A DNA stretch of 64,000 bases from JBECKS01 sp964557005 (GTDB taxonomy: Bacteria > Pseudomonadota > Gammaproteobacteria > Pseudomonadales > JBECKS01): assembly GCA_964557005.1 (NCBI GenBank), contig CAZKYI010000002.1, positions 1 to 64,000 of the forward strand. Direction: 5' to 3'. The notes under the pieces are model-generated. The model made no database searches. It saw only the letters and a program-made list of their open reading frames with translations, and was not told the origin of the DNA. Made by a program: the position numbers and the translations under genes. Within the stretch, counting starts at the first letter, position 1, and every line of letters begins with the position of its first letter. This document shows positions 31,220 through 39,857 of the stretch, piece after piece.

Positions 31220-32185
31220 TCAGCTTTGTTTGAAATGTGTTTGCGAAAAAGCAACCCGTTTGGCCACACTGCCACCTTGTGTTTTTATTTGTTCTATACG
31301 TCGCAAGCGCGGCAACAAACCACAATTATTGGCTATTTGAATACTTAAACCCGGACGTACATTTAATTCAAGCAGCATCGGCCCTGCCTGTTTATCGAGC
31401 ACCAAATCCACTCCTAAATAACCAAGTCCGGTCATGTCATAACAACGACAAGCCAAGGCCAGCAAGGTTTCCCACTGCGGCACAAGCAGACTCATTAAAT
31501 CCTGCCCGGTATCAGGGTGATAATGTACGGGTTTGCCATGCCAAATGGCATTGATGGCTCGCCCCGTTGCAATATCCACACCCACACCCACTGCACCCTG
31601 ATGAAGATTGGCCTTACCTTTCGATGCAGCACAAGACAAACGCATCATTGCCATCACCGGATAACCGCAAAAAACAATAATGCGAATATCCGGCACACCT
31701 TCAAAACTGTAAGGCTCGAAATAAGTATCCGTTTGTAAAAGCGATTCAATCATCACTTCATCGGTCGAACCACCAAGCGAGAAAAGCCCTGCCAGAATAT
31801 TGGAGCAATGATTCTGCACATCATTCAGGCTTATCGCGGAATCATTGGAACGTAACAAGCTACCACGTTCGTCTTTCTTGATGATAAGAATGCCTTTTCC
31901 ACCAGAACCTTTTGCCGGTTTGATACAGAAAGACGGAAACGTACTTATCATGTTCGCCAATCGGGTTATTTCATGCTGACTTTTTAACACGCCGAGTAAT
32001 TCGGGGCTTTGCACACCATGCTTTAATGCCAGTTCCTTGGTAAGGATTTTGTTATCGACAAGTGAATACAGACGGCGATGATTATAGGTGCTGATATAGT
32101 CGATATTCCTGCGATTCATGCCAAGAATGCCTTGTTCAGAAAGTTTTCTGAACGACAACACACTGTCACGAATATCTGAAAACAT
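31220..32185 (-). CDS. RimK-related ATP-grasp glutamate-ligase-like protein
   Basis: The 321-residue enzyme matches the alpha-L-glutamate ligase-related family (TIGR02291). ATP-grasp elements: 'FCIKPAKGSGGKGILII' (about 86-102), 'VDLVLDKQAGPMLLELNVRPGLS' with metal-binding Glu/Asn, and 'DIRIIVF'. It probably joins an amino acid to a protein or peptide. It is the last gene of a three-gene operon with the 7TM transglutaminase-like protein (7-nt gap) and the retropepsin-like protease, an association conserved in gammaproteobacteria. Confidence 0.88.
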   Translation of the reverse strand: MFSDIRDSVLSFRKLSEQGILGMNRRNIDYISTYNHRRLYSLVDNKILTKELALKHGVQSPELLGVLKSQHEITRLANMISTFPSFCIKPAKGSGGKGILIIKKDERGSLLRSNDSAISLNDVQNHCSNILAGLFSLGGSTDEVMIESLLQTDTYFEPYSFEGVPDIRIIVFCGYPVMAMMRLSCAASKGKANLHQGAVGVGVDIATGRAINAIWHGKPVHYHPDTGQDLMSLLVPQWETLLALACRCYDMTGLGYLGVDLVLDKQAGPMLLELNVRPGLSIQIANNCGLLPRLRRIEQIKTQGGSVAKRVAFSQTHFKQS

Positions 32186-32192
32186 TTTCCCG

Positions 32193-33725
32193 TCAGTCTG
32201 ATTTTATTTTTAACAAGGATTTGAAGCGGTAAATTTCAAACAGACGATAACCGGTGTAATTACCCAGCAGCAGTACCAGCGCCATCAGAATTAACTGCAA
32301 GCCAAGAAAATTAAAAGTTAAATGGCGCACCCAGTCGTTAGTCATCACCAAAAACGCCAATACCGCAACCAGCAGCGAACCCGCACCTTGTACCAGCACC
32401 TCACGAGCGCCTTCTTCTTCCCATAAAATTGACATTCTTTCGATGGTCCACGACAGAATAATCACTGGAAACACGGTTATGTTAAGCACTTCTGTAAACC
32501 CCAACTGAAACGAAAGTGCAGCACTGACCGCAATAATAATAATCACCGAAATAATCACTGCCGAGATTCTTGAAATCAGCAAAAGATTGAGATGTGACAG
32601 ATACGAGCGAATCATCAAACCCATGCCGACAATCAGGGTGAAACTGATTAGTCCTGTTAACAGGCTTGTTTGAATAAAGGCCATTGCAATCAAAACCGGC
32701 ATGAAGGTGCCCGAGGTTCTTACGCCCACCAGAATACGTAACAACGCAACAATCAACACACCCACTGGCATGAGCAGAATACTCTTGAACAGCGCCTGTT
32801 CGGAAAGCGGCAAACTGTGTACAGAAAAATCGAGCAAGGTATAGGATTCAAGCTGTCGCTCGGTTAACACGCGGTCAATAGGGACTTCCTGATCGATAAT
32901 GGAAAAACTGACCGAGGAATTTTTCCCACCGACAATATCCAGCAAGGCACCTGAATAGTATTCCCACAACAACTGGTTCTGACGCTGTTGCTCCATACCA
33001 TTTGCCGGATTAAAAATGCGGTAAGCATCTTTTTCAAAAACCTGAATATAGCTTTTCAGAGGCTGGCGACGACGGCCATCTTCCAGTTGCAACAGCAATA
33101 CTTCTCGCGCGGGCACTCCTGCCTGATGTAACAAATCAACCAGCCACGCGCTTCTGGGTTTTGTTTGTGTTAATAATTTGGTGATTTGCTCCTGTCGATT
33201 GAATTCCATAATCAATTCACGCGTCAGCGTATAATTATCGGCAGAGCGTTTTCTGGCATTTTCCAACAACTCATGTGCGGCGGTGGTTTGCGGATTGCTT
33301 GCCTGAAGCCTGTGCACTGGGATTTGCGGCGCTTTGTCATATCGCTGATCAAACGTCTCGGGCTTAACCAGCATGTCCACCTGATAATAAAGCGTCTGTT
33401 TGCCTGATGCCTGACGAATCGACCACTCGACATTTCTTTTTGTATCGCTGTTGTTATAACTCAAACCATAACCCGGACTGGCGGTATGCTCTCTCAACAG
33501 TTCAAACCCTGGCTGGGTATCAGGAATGGCGAAATTGACCTTGACTGCCTCACCGTAGCTATCGAAGTCAATTTTTGCCTCGACCGACCAGATTTGACGT
33601 TTCTCACCCGGAAACCAGGGAACCGAGAACTCAACATGGCGATGCCAGCTCAGCGCTCCGCCTAACAAAATCAACAATGCGACAAAAATATAAAAACCTT
33701 TACGTGATTTCATCAGGGCTGTCAT
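32193..33725 (-). CDS. Inactive-transglutaminase / 7TM membrane protein (UUP1 family)
   Basis: The 510-residue protein has a signal-anchor helix (about 10-25), an extracytoplasmic region up to about 340 holding an inactive transglutaminase-like domain ('SAWLVDLLHQAGVPAREVLLLQ', where a catalytic Cys would be expected), and seven membrane helices from about 310 to 500. It starts ATG at 33725, overlapping the protease stop by 4 nt (ATGA), so translation is coupled. The conserved operon suggests it anchors or presents a substrate for the ligase and protease; the precise role is unknown. Confidence 0.85.
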   Translation of the reverse strand: MTALMKSRKGFYIFVALLILLGGALSWHRHVEFSVPWFPGEKRQIWSVEAKIDFDSYGEAVKVNFAIPDTQPGFELLREHTASPGYGLSYNNSDTKRNVEWSIRQASGKQTLYYQVDMLVKPETFDQRYDKAPQIPVHRLQASNPQTTAAHELLENARKRSADNYTLTRELIMEFNRQEQITKLLTQTKPRSAWLVDLLHQAGVPAREVLLLQLEDGRRRQPLKSYIQVFEKDAYRIFNPANGMEQQRQNQLLWEYYSGALLDIVGGKNSSVSFSIIDQEVPIDRVLTERQLESYTLLDFSVHSLPLSEQALFKSILLMPVGVLIVALLRILVGVRTSGTFMPVLIAMAFIQTSLLTGLISFTLIVGMGLMIRSYLSHLNLLLISRISAVIISVIIIIAVSAALSFQLGFTEVLNITVFPVIILSWTIERMSILWEEEGAREVLVQGAGSLLVAVLAFLVMTNDWVRHLTFNFLGLQLILMALVLLLGNYTGYRLFEIYRFKSLLKIKSD

Positions 33726-34471
33726 TCCGGTGTTTGCGGTTCAATCACATACTTTCCCTGTGTAAAATTTACGGCAACATCCACCCGATAAATATCCCTG
33801 AGAAAATTGCGCCCGAGCAAAAGAGGGTAGATCATTTCTTCACGGCTGGTGAGTGTTACCTCAGTCTCACTCACGGTGTCGCCCACCCTCATGGCAATCT
33901 GCACAACCGGCCTGCGATCCAGTTCATTTGCAGAAGACTGCCGTATTCTTACGTGTTTTATCAGAGGCGTTTCATACACATCTCCACCTTCGGGATGTTC
34001 TTCGTCAGGCACTTTAAAGCGCACCCACTGTTGGCCATCGCGTTCAAATAGCTGTACATCGACGGAATTCAGTGAAGAAGTCGACGCACCCGTATCCACT
34101 CTGGCCTTGAGATTGAGTTTGAGCAGCTCCACCCACACCCATTCAACGCCTCCCAGAACCTGCTTGTGTTCATTCACATCTGGTGTTATCGGGGGAATTA
34201 AAGTGCTTGTGACAGCATTATCGGTATTTTCTTCGGCAAGGTTTCGTTCCGCCAAAAGTAACTTGTTAATTCGTCCAAGCGCCCTGAGTTGCTGTTGTTG
34301 CTGGCGCACAAGTTGTGCAAGCTGTTCTTCTTGTGCTGCAAGCTGCTCTGCCTGTTGTTCAAGCAAACGCCGATTAGCCTGTTGCTGCGTTTCAATCGCA
34401 TCGAGCGTGGCGCAAGCAGTCAGCATCAAGGGGAGTAAAAGTGCTATTTTTTTAGGATTTGGAAGGTTCAT
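33722..34471 (-). CDS. Lipoprotein with retropepsin-like ('ATP-dependent zinc protease', PF05618) domain
   Basis: From ATG 34471 the product has 249 residues. A lipoprotein signal 'LLLPLMLTAC' is followed by a Gln-rich coiled coil (about 25-75; tethering helix). The protease-like domain has 'DTGASTSSLNSVDVQLF' (catalytic Asp, Asp-Thr-Gly) and 'LLLGRNFLRDIYRVDV'. The family is related to aspartic retropepsins despite the zinc-protease name. It is the first gene of the operon and diverges from the TetR gene. Confidence 0.85.
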   Translation of the reverse strand: MNLPNPKKIALLLPLMLTACATLDAIETQQQANRRLLEQQAEQLAAQEEQLAQLVRQQQQQLRALGRINKLLLAERNLAEENTDNAVTSTLIPPITPDVNEHKQVLGGVEWVWVELLKLNLKARVDTGASTSSLNSVDVQLFERDGQQWVRFKVPDEEHPEGGDVYETPLIKHVRIRQSSANELDRRPVVQIAMRVGDTVSETEVTLTSREEMIYPLLLGRNFLRDIYRVDVAVNFTQGKYVIEPQTPE

Positions 34472-34621
34472 TAACTTCTCGGACACTGCGCACAACGAAG
34501 TGCATTGTAGGAAAAAGCACAAGAGATGCAATGTGAACCCTTAAGCCGCTGTCTTTGACAAGGTTTGACAAGCAAGATTCCCTGTTTACTATGTACTCGT
34601 GTTCTCCAAACGTACCTGTCC

Positions 34622-35203
34622 ATGCCCAAAAACACCAAAAGCAAACTGATTGAATGCACGCTCTCGCTCTATCTCAACGGCGGGCTGGAGGCTGTATCCA
34701 TGCGCAAGGTGGCGGGTGAAGCCGGTTTAAGCACCATGGCGGCCTATCGCCACTTCAAGAATAAAGATGATTTGCTCAACCATGTGGTGATGGAAGGCTT
34801 CCGCCGTTTTCAGGAATATTTTTCAAAAGCGCAGGCGGTTCAGGAGCCAGTGGCCAGTCTGAAATTGTGTATGACGCTGTATGCCGAGTTCGCTCAGGAT
34901 CAACCCGAATTCTACCAAATGATGTTTATGGCGCGCCTGAAAAGTGACGACCCTGAACTGGAGCAACGCTGTGAACAGCAAATCAAAATGGCACATTTGT
35001 TTTTGAGCCAGCGCGTTGAAGCCTGCATCAAGGAAGGCTTGCTTGCACAAGCCAATGCCAAAGAAGTGGCACTGCGCTTGTGGGCGCTGTGTCATGGTCT
35101 GGTTTCCTTGCAGGTGCTGGGGGATCTTCAGCATCAAAACCAGTTTATGGATTTTTATCAGGCCAGCATTCAGGATTTCTTTTTTCAGTTAGGAATTGAA
35201 TAA
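34622..35203 (+). CDS. TetR-family transcriptional regulator
   Basis: The 193-residue product has an N-terminal TetR helix-turn-helix ('AVSMRKVAGEAGLSTMAAYRHFKNKDDLL', about 24-52) and an all-helical ligand domain like TetR_C_13/WHG. The ATG at 34622 gives 'MPKNTKSKL'; an in-frame upstream start at 34565 lacks support. Its target may be the divergent protease operon, but no operator is evident in the 150-bp gap. Confidence 0.88.
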   Translation: MPKNTKSKLIECTLSLYLNGGLEAVSMRKVAGEAGLSTMAAYRHFKNKDDLLNHVVMEGFRRFQEYFSKAQAVQEPVASLKLCMTLYAEFAQDQPEFYQMMFMARLKSDDPELEQRCEQQIKMAHLFLSQRVEACIKEGLLAQANAKEVALRLWALCHGLVSLQVLGDLQHQNQFMDFYQASIQDFFFQLGIE

Positions 35204-35222
35204 GGCTATAATCCAATGAAGT

Positions 35223-35283
35223 TGTCATTCTGAGGCTTGCCGAAGAATCTGGTCAGAGATCCTTCGCTTCGCTCAGGATGACA
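35223..35283. repeat. Dispersed palindromic repeat (TGTCATxCTGAG type)
   Basis: TGTCATTCTGAG at the left pairs with CTCAGGATGACA at the right, with CGAAG and CTTCG motifs inside. The 'CTTCGCTTCGCTCAGGATGACA' end is a sequence I recall as a dispersed intergenic repeat in many bacteria. It is the only copy in this window. Confidence 0.7.
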
Positions 35284-35340
35284 ATGTAAAAATTTTTAAC
35301 TTGCCCTGGATTTACGTTCCAGCTAACCGCGAGAATGCTT

Positions 35341-36321
35341 ATGAACGCCTATGTTGTTTGCGCACTCTATCATTTTGTGCGCCTGAATGATTTTGAAACC
35401 CTCAGACAACCCTTGCTGGATTTAATGCTGCAACACAATGTCAAAGGCACATTGTTGTTAGCGAAGGAAGGCATTAACGGCACCATTGCAGGAACCCGTT
35501 CAGGCATTGATGCCGTGCTCACGCATCTGAAAGCAGACCCCCGACTGGCGCCGCTGGTGCACAAGGAATCCTTTGACGACACGCTGCCTTTTTATCGCAG
35601 CAAGGTAAAACTCAAAAAAGAAATTGTGACCATGGGTGTGGAAGACATCGACCCCAACCATATTGTTGGCAGCTATGTTAAACCGCAAGACTGGAATGCA
35701 CTGATTTCAGACCCCGAAGTCACGCTCATCGATACCCGTAATGAATACGAAGTGCAAATCGGCACTTTCAAAAATGCCATTAACCCGCACACCACCAGCT
35801 TTCGTGAATTTCCCGCTTACGCCAAACAAAATCTCAACCCGAATGTACATAAAAAAGTGGCGATGTTTTGCACTGGTGGCATTCGTTGTGAAAAATCCAC
35901 TGCTTTTTTAAAACAGCAAGGGTTTGATGAGGTCTATCATCTGGAAGGCGGCATTCTCAAATATCTGGAACAAGTGCCGGAAAACGAAAGTTTATGGGAA
36001 GGTGAATGTTTTGTGTTTGATAATCGCGTGACTGTGAATCATCAACTTGAAAAAGGACTTTACGATCAATGCCATGCTTGTCGCATGCCCATTACTGAAG
36101 ATGAGAAAAACCATTTACATTATCAAGCAGGTGTCAGTTGTCACCATTGTTATGATAAAACCAGCGAAACACAACGCGCGCGTTTCAAGGAGCGCGAAAA
36201 CCAGATGCAGCTCGCCAAACAACGCGGTGCTCATCACATCGGTGATTTGGCGAGAGAAGCGCGTAACCAGAGAAAAACAGCCAAAATTTCCTATAAAAAT
36301 AAACAGAGAAATGCTCAATAG
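35341..36321 (+). CDS. trhO: tRNA uridine(34) hydroxylase TrhO (rhodanese family)
   Basis: The 326-residue product matches TrhO/YceA, which hydroxylates U34 of certain tRNAs, an O2-dependent route to 5-hydroxyuridine. An N-terminal acylphosphatase-like domain ('LLAKEGINGTIAGT') precedes the rhodanese domain 'LIDTRNEYEVQIGTFKNAIN' with active Cys177 in 'MFCTGGIRCEKS'. The C-terminal part has Cys pairs (CHACRMP, CHHC). ATG 35341 fits homologue starts better than ATG 35335. Confidence 0.92.
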   Translation: MNAYVVCALYHFVRLNDFETLRQPLLDLMLQHNVKGTLLLAKEGINGTIAGTRSGIDAVLTHLKADPRLAPLVHKESFDDTLPFYRSKVKLKKEIVTMGVEDIDPNHIVGSYVKPQDWNALISDPEVTLIDTRNEYEVQIGTFKNAINPHTTSFREFPAYAKQNLNPNVHKKVAMFCTGGIRCEKSTAFLKQQGFDEVYHLEGGILKYLEQVPENESLWEGECFVFDNRVTVNHQLEKGLYDQCHACRMPITEDEKNHLHYQAGVSCHHCYDKTSETQRARFKERENQMQLAKQRGAHHIGDLAREARNQRKTAKISYKNKQRNAQ

Positions 36322-36335
36322 GCTGTGCAGAAAAC

Positions 36336-36794
36336 ATGAATAAAAAACAGATTCTGATTGTCGCACACCAACCTTCGGTCAACACACAAGCCTTGGCTCA
36401 AGCTGCCTTGCGCGGCTGCCAACATGAAGATTTGGGCAACATTGAAGCGAAACTGCTCACACCCTTTGAAACGCACAGTAACGATGTGCTCAAAGCCGAT
36501 GGGATTATTCTGGGCACCACTGAAAACCTCGCTTACATGAGTGGCGCACTCAAGGATTTTTTTGATCGCATCTATTACGATGTGCTGGAACAAAAACAGG
36601 CCATGCCCTGCGTGTGTTACATTCGTGCAGGCAATGATGGCACAGGAACCCGGCGTGCCATTGAAACCATTGTTACGGGTTTAAAATGGCGCTGGTTACA
36701 AGCGCCTTTAATTTGCAAAGGCGAGTGGCAGGAAAATTTTATTGAACAGGTAGAAACGCTTGCCTTGAGTTTGGCAGCGCAGGTGGATTTGTGA
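36336..36794 (+). CDS. Flavodoxin-like NAD(P)H oxidoreductase
   Basis: The 152-residue product has a flavodoxin fold: 'ILIVAHQPSVNTQALAQAA' (FMN phosphate loop, 6-24), 'ADGIILGTTENLAYMSGALKDFFDRIYYD' (54-82) typical of FMN-binding proteins, and 'YIRAGNDGTGTRRAIETI'. It probably binds FMN and transfers electrons; the partner is unknown. Its stop overlaps the rbgA start by 4 nt, so the two are coupled. Confidence 0.82.
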   Translation: MNKKQILIVAHQPSVNTQALAQAALRGCQHEDLGNIEAKLLTPFETHSNDVLKADGIILGTTENLAYMSGALKDFFDRIYYDVLEQKQAMPCVCYIRAGNDGTGTRRAIETIVTGLKWRWLQAPLICKGEWQENFIEQVETLALSLAAQVDL

Positions 36795-37690
36795 GCTTAC
36801 AATGGTTTCCCGGCCACATGGCCAAAGCACTGCGAGAAATCAGGGAAGCCTTACCCAAGGTGGATTTGATTATCGAAGTGCTCGATGCGCGTATTCCTTT
36901 CAGCAGTGAAAACCCTGCACTGAATGCTTTTAAAAAACCGTTGCCGCGCATCAAGGTGTTTAGCAAAAGCGATTTGGCAGATGCTGCTTTAATGCAGCGC
37001 TGGTCTGAATTTCTTGAGCAGGAAAAACACGTTAAGGTTCTGCCTGTTTCAACCACCACACCTGAAAAGTATCGCCAGTTGATTCCGCTAATCAAAAAAC
37101 TGCTCGGCGAAAAAATGCACAGCCCTCATGTAAAAACCATTTTAATTTGCGGCATTCCCAATGTCGGAAAATCGACTTTAATCAATACACTGGTTGAGCG
37201 TGCTGCTGCACGCACAGGCAATGAAGCAGCGGTGACCAAAGCCCAACAACGCATCAAGCTGGAAGACAACTTAATGTTGCTCGACACCCCCGGCGTGCTG
37301 TGGCCAAAGGTACACAACGAGCACAGTGCCTATCGACAAGCGATTACTGGCGCCATCAAAGAAGCCATTACCGATAACGAAGACATTGCTTTTTATCTTG
37401 CCGATTATTTGTTGCCCGCTTACCCCGAACTTTTAAAAACGCGTTACGGCTTGAATACGCTGCCTGAGCAGGCAATGGATTTTTTTGAAGCGATTGGCAA
37501 GCAAAAAGGTGCCTTGCGTTCCGGTGGAAAAGTAGATTTGATAAAAATCTGCACGCTTTTTTTGAATGATTTTCGCAACGGCGCTCTAGGTAGAATTTGT
37601 TTGGAAACACCGCAGATGATGCAACAGGAATTGCTGGAAGTGGAAAGAATGTTGCGGGAGAAAGCTGAGCAAAAATTAGATGGTGTTTGA
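36791..37690 (+). CDS. rbgA: Ribosome biogenesis GTPase YlqF/RbgA
   Basis: The 299-residue circularly permuted GTPase has G4 'SKSD' (58-61) before G1 'GIPNVGKSTL' (121-130) and G3 'DTPG' (166-169). It has the family N-terminus 'WFPGHMAKALREI'. It assists late assembly of the 50S subunit. The start is GTG, overlapping the flavodoxin gene by 4 nt. A cassette-like HNH gene follows on the other strand. Confidence 0.92.
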   Translation: MSLQWFPGHMAKALREIREALPKVDLIIEVLDARIPFSSENPALNAFKKPLPRIKVFSKSDLADAALMQRWSEFLEQEKHVKVLPVSTTTPEKYRQLIPLIKKLLGEKMHSPHVKTILICGIPNVGKSTLINTLVERAAARTGNEAAVTKAQQRIKLEDNLMLLDTPGVLWPKVHNEHSAYRQAITGAIKEAITDNEDIAFYLADYLLPAYPELLKTRYGLNTLPEQAMDFFEAIGKQKGALRSGGKVDLIKICTLFLNDFRNGALGRICLETPQMMQQELLEVERMLREKAEQKLDGV

Positions 37691-37716
37691 GTCTAATTTA
37701 TGAATGTGCTGGAGGT

Positions 37717-37778
37717 GCCTAAAACGCCTTGCACACGGGCGAGCCGTAGGCTAATCCATGTGTTGTAACTTGTTAGGC
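37717..37778 (-). repeat. attC-like integron recombination site
   Basis: On the minus strand a perfect GCCTAAC core (37778-37772) opens a 62-bp imperfect palindrome that closes with GCGTTTTAGGC at 37717, where the expected GTTAGGC is altered by two extra T. Inside, CACATGG pairs with CCGTGTG and AGCC with GGCT. It lies right after the HNH gene's stop, where a cassette attC should be. Confidence 0.6.
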
Positions 37779-37781
37779 ATT

Positions 37782-38438
37782 TTATAACCTATCTTTTTTG
37801 CCTTGATTACAGTAATTACACAAGGTTTGTAAATTTTGAACCGAATCTAATCCGCCTTTTGCGAATGGTAAAATGTGGTCAATTTCTAAAGTTACCTCGG
37901 GTGGTCGAAGGCCACATTTGACACATTGATAGTTATCTCGTTTCAAGATAAACCACCTATCTTTTAGTGAAATATTACGACGCTTTCTTTTATTTTCATT
38001 TAGCAGTAAAAGTCTTTGTTCTGTGATATTGCCACTCATATACTCGGAAAATAAGCGGCATACTTCGTTCAAACTACCCCATCTATCCTTATATGGCCTC
38101 TCCGAAATGCCATAACCATATTTGCTTATATTTCTTCTACTAGGCCTTGTGCCCAACTCTCTCCAAACTAGCTCAAGATTGTCCAATAATTCTTTAGTTG
38201 TATATTTGCCTTCAACTTTTTCTTCAATGCCTGCTGATTCCAAAGCTTTGCGCCAAGTTCCAAATCGTCTCATTACTGTGTTCGAATGGCATAATTTAGA
38301 GCTCCATTCATTATATTCAGTTGTAGTGAACGATTTACCAATTACTTCATAAAACTCTTTCAGAGAATTTAAGATTTCTGGGTTTGAAATCTTATTCTGA
38401 GGTGCTTGCCCATATTCAAATTTAAAATCATTACTCAT
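37782..38438 (-). CDS. HNH endonuclease with homing-endonuclease-associated repeats (cassette-borne)
   Basis: The 218-residue product has two repeats of the HNH-associated type ('RRFGTWRKALESAGI' near 58-71 and 'DRWGSLNEVCRLF' near 118-130), then a C-terminal HNH nuclease: zinc Cys172/Cys175, catalytic Asp187-His188 in 'IDHILPFAKGG', Asn201/Asn208 region and Cys207/Cys210. It should cut DNA; the target is unknown. It is more AT-rich than its neighbours. It lies between an attC-like site and a GTTAGGC core (38454-38448) ten bases upstream of its ATG, as in an integron cassette. Confidence 0.88.
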   Translation of the reverse strand: MSNDFKFEYGQAPQNKISNPEILNSLKEFYEVIGKSFTTTEYNEWSSKLCHSNTVMRRFGTWRKALESAGIEEKVEGKYTTKELLDNLELVWRELGTRPSRRNISKYGYGISERPYKDRWGSLNEVCRLFSEYMSGNITEQRLLLLNENKRKRRNISLKDRWFILKRDNYQCVKCGLRPPEVTLEIDHILPFAKGGLDSVQNLQTLCNYCNQGKKDRL

Positions 38439-38447
38439 TCGAAAGAT

Positions 38448-38454
38448 GCCTAAC
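38448..38454 (-). other. attC-type core site at the 5' end of the HNH cassette
   Basis: GTTAGGC read on the minus strand matches the GTTRRRY core at which integron cassettes join. Cassette genes typically begin a few bases after it, as here. Confidence 0.5.
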
Positions 38455-38671
38455 GGTTTATTCTGTTGCAGCTGTCACAATAACTTGAGCCACATAACTT
38501 GGAGTCATTTTTGCTTTTTAACTCAAGTAGTATGCCTTCTCATGGTTTTTTCTTCCTCTCCAAAAGCAACGAGCCACCGAAGTGTTTCCTGTGTGGTATC
38601 ACGTTCTGTGACACCAGCAGCTTTCAACTTGAGTTGGCTACAACTTGTAGCCAACTGACTGCCCTCTTGTT
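38455..38671. other. Gene-free stretch with inverted repeats
   Basis: No gene is seen in these 217 bp. They contain a 25-bp palindrome, AGTTGGCTACAA-C-TTGTAGCCAACT (38632-38656), just after the stop of the minus-strand dehydrogenase gene, and three copies of AACTTGAG in both orientations (38482, 38520, 38626). It could hold the dehydrogenase terminator or decayed cassette DNA. Confidence 0.5.
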
Positions 38672-39751
38672 TCAGACCACCATAACCCGCTCGCGCTTGC
38701 CATCAAAAAGCTGCACGCCTTCTATCGCTAACAAATCTTCCATTGGGAAAATCTGCGCGGGAGCAAAAGAACCCGATGGATTTTTTGCCAGCACATGCTC
38801 AACAAAACGCACACTGACTTGCACTGTTAGCACATAAACTTCACAGGTGCGTAAATAACCTTCAGCCACTTCACCTTTGGCGTTGGTTGCTTTTGCCCAC
38901 ACTTCGGCATAACCCACCTGCGCAAAATTTTCATCGGCGCCTTTAACATTTTTATCAATCAGGGTTTCGATTTTTTGTTTGAACCATGTATTTCTTAACG
39001 CCATTGCCAACACAGGCATGGTAAAACGCGCGCCAATGGCCGCCAACTTCGGCTGTGCCATATAGGTTTTAACATCACTCGCACCCGTGGAATAGTGCGC
39101 GGTATAGACATCGGCAATCGGGGCAATCGCTACGGTTTGTGTAGAACCTGGAAATTCCACGCTAAAACTTTCACTACCAAAAGGTACTTGTACGATTTTT
39201 CCATTCTTGCGAATTTCTGCTTTGCCACTGGCAATCACACCCAAAGCAGATTTAGCCGTACCCGCGCTTGGACGCACACGTGGCGCAATCGCCATTTGAA
39301 TACTTTCGGGATTTTCGATTTTTTTGGCAACGTGCGCGATTAAACAATCGGTTGGAATCACATCAAAACCAATACCGGAAACCAGACACACGCCTGCGTT
39401 TTTGGCTTGTTCTGACAATTCAAAAATACGCGCAAATACCGAAGCTTCACCAGTAATATCCACGTAGTGGGTTTTACCTTTCAAGCATGCCTGAATCATT
39501 GGCTCGGCTGTAACAACATAAGGCCCTGCCGTATGAAATACCAAATCAACTGCTGCAACTGCTGCTTCGAGTGTTGCTGTGTCACTTAAATCAATTACCT
39601 GATATTGCAAACCATGTTCATCGGCAATGGCTTTTACCTTCGCTTCATTGCGCCCCGCCAAAACAGGTTTATGCCCTCTTTTTACCGCTTCTTTTACGAT
39701 TCTCTGTCCTGTGTAACCCGTTACACCGTAAATCATCCATTGTTGTGCCAT
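38672..39751 (-). CDS. Saccharopine dehydrogenase-like NADP-binding protein
   Basis: The 359-residue product has an N-terminal Rossmann motif 'YGVTGYTGQRIVKEA' and 'PVLAGRNEAKV', then 'LVFHTAGPY' and 'THYVDITGEASVFARIFE', as in the saccharopine-dehydrogenase-like / trans-acting enoyl reductase family. It is not the lysine-pathway enzyme. The role is probably reduction in lipid metabolism, which would fit the nearby WS/DGAT, but this is inference. GAGGAA precedes the ATG at good spacing. Confidence 0.82.
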   Translation of the reverse strand: MAQQWMIYGVTGYTGQRIVKEAVKRGHKPVLAGRNEAKVKAIADEHGLQYQVIDLSDTATLEAAVAAVDLVFHTAGPYVVTAEPMIQACLKGKTHYVDITGEASVFARIFELSEQAKNAGVCLVSGIGFDVIPTDCLIAHVAKKIENPESIQMAIAPRVRPSAGTAKSALGVIASGKAEIRKNGKIVQVPFGSESFSVEFPGSTQTVAIAPIADVYTAHYSTGASDVKTYMAQPKLAAIGARFTMPVLAMALRNTWFKQKIETLIDKNVKGADENFAQVGYAEVWAKATNAKGEVAEGYLRTCEVYVLTVQVSVRFVEHVLAKNPSGSFAPAQIFPMEDLLAIEGVQLFDGKRERVMVV

Positions 39752-39857
39752 AGCCAGTTCCTCTTACGCTTGTGTGATGAAAATTAGACCTGCACCTTAA
39801 ACAGTTTTAAGCTCGGCAGCAATGTGAACACTGCAAACATAACAAGAGGACAACTGG

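Noticed and set aside
37717..38671. CRISPR array or multi-cassette integron in this stretch
   Set aside because: There are no regularly spaced direct repeats, only one attC-like site, and no integrase gene.
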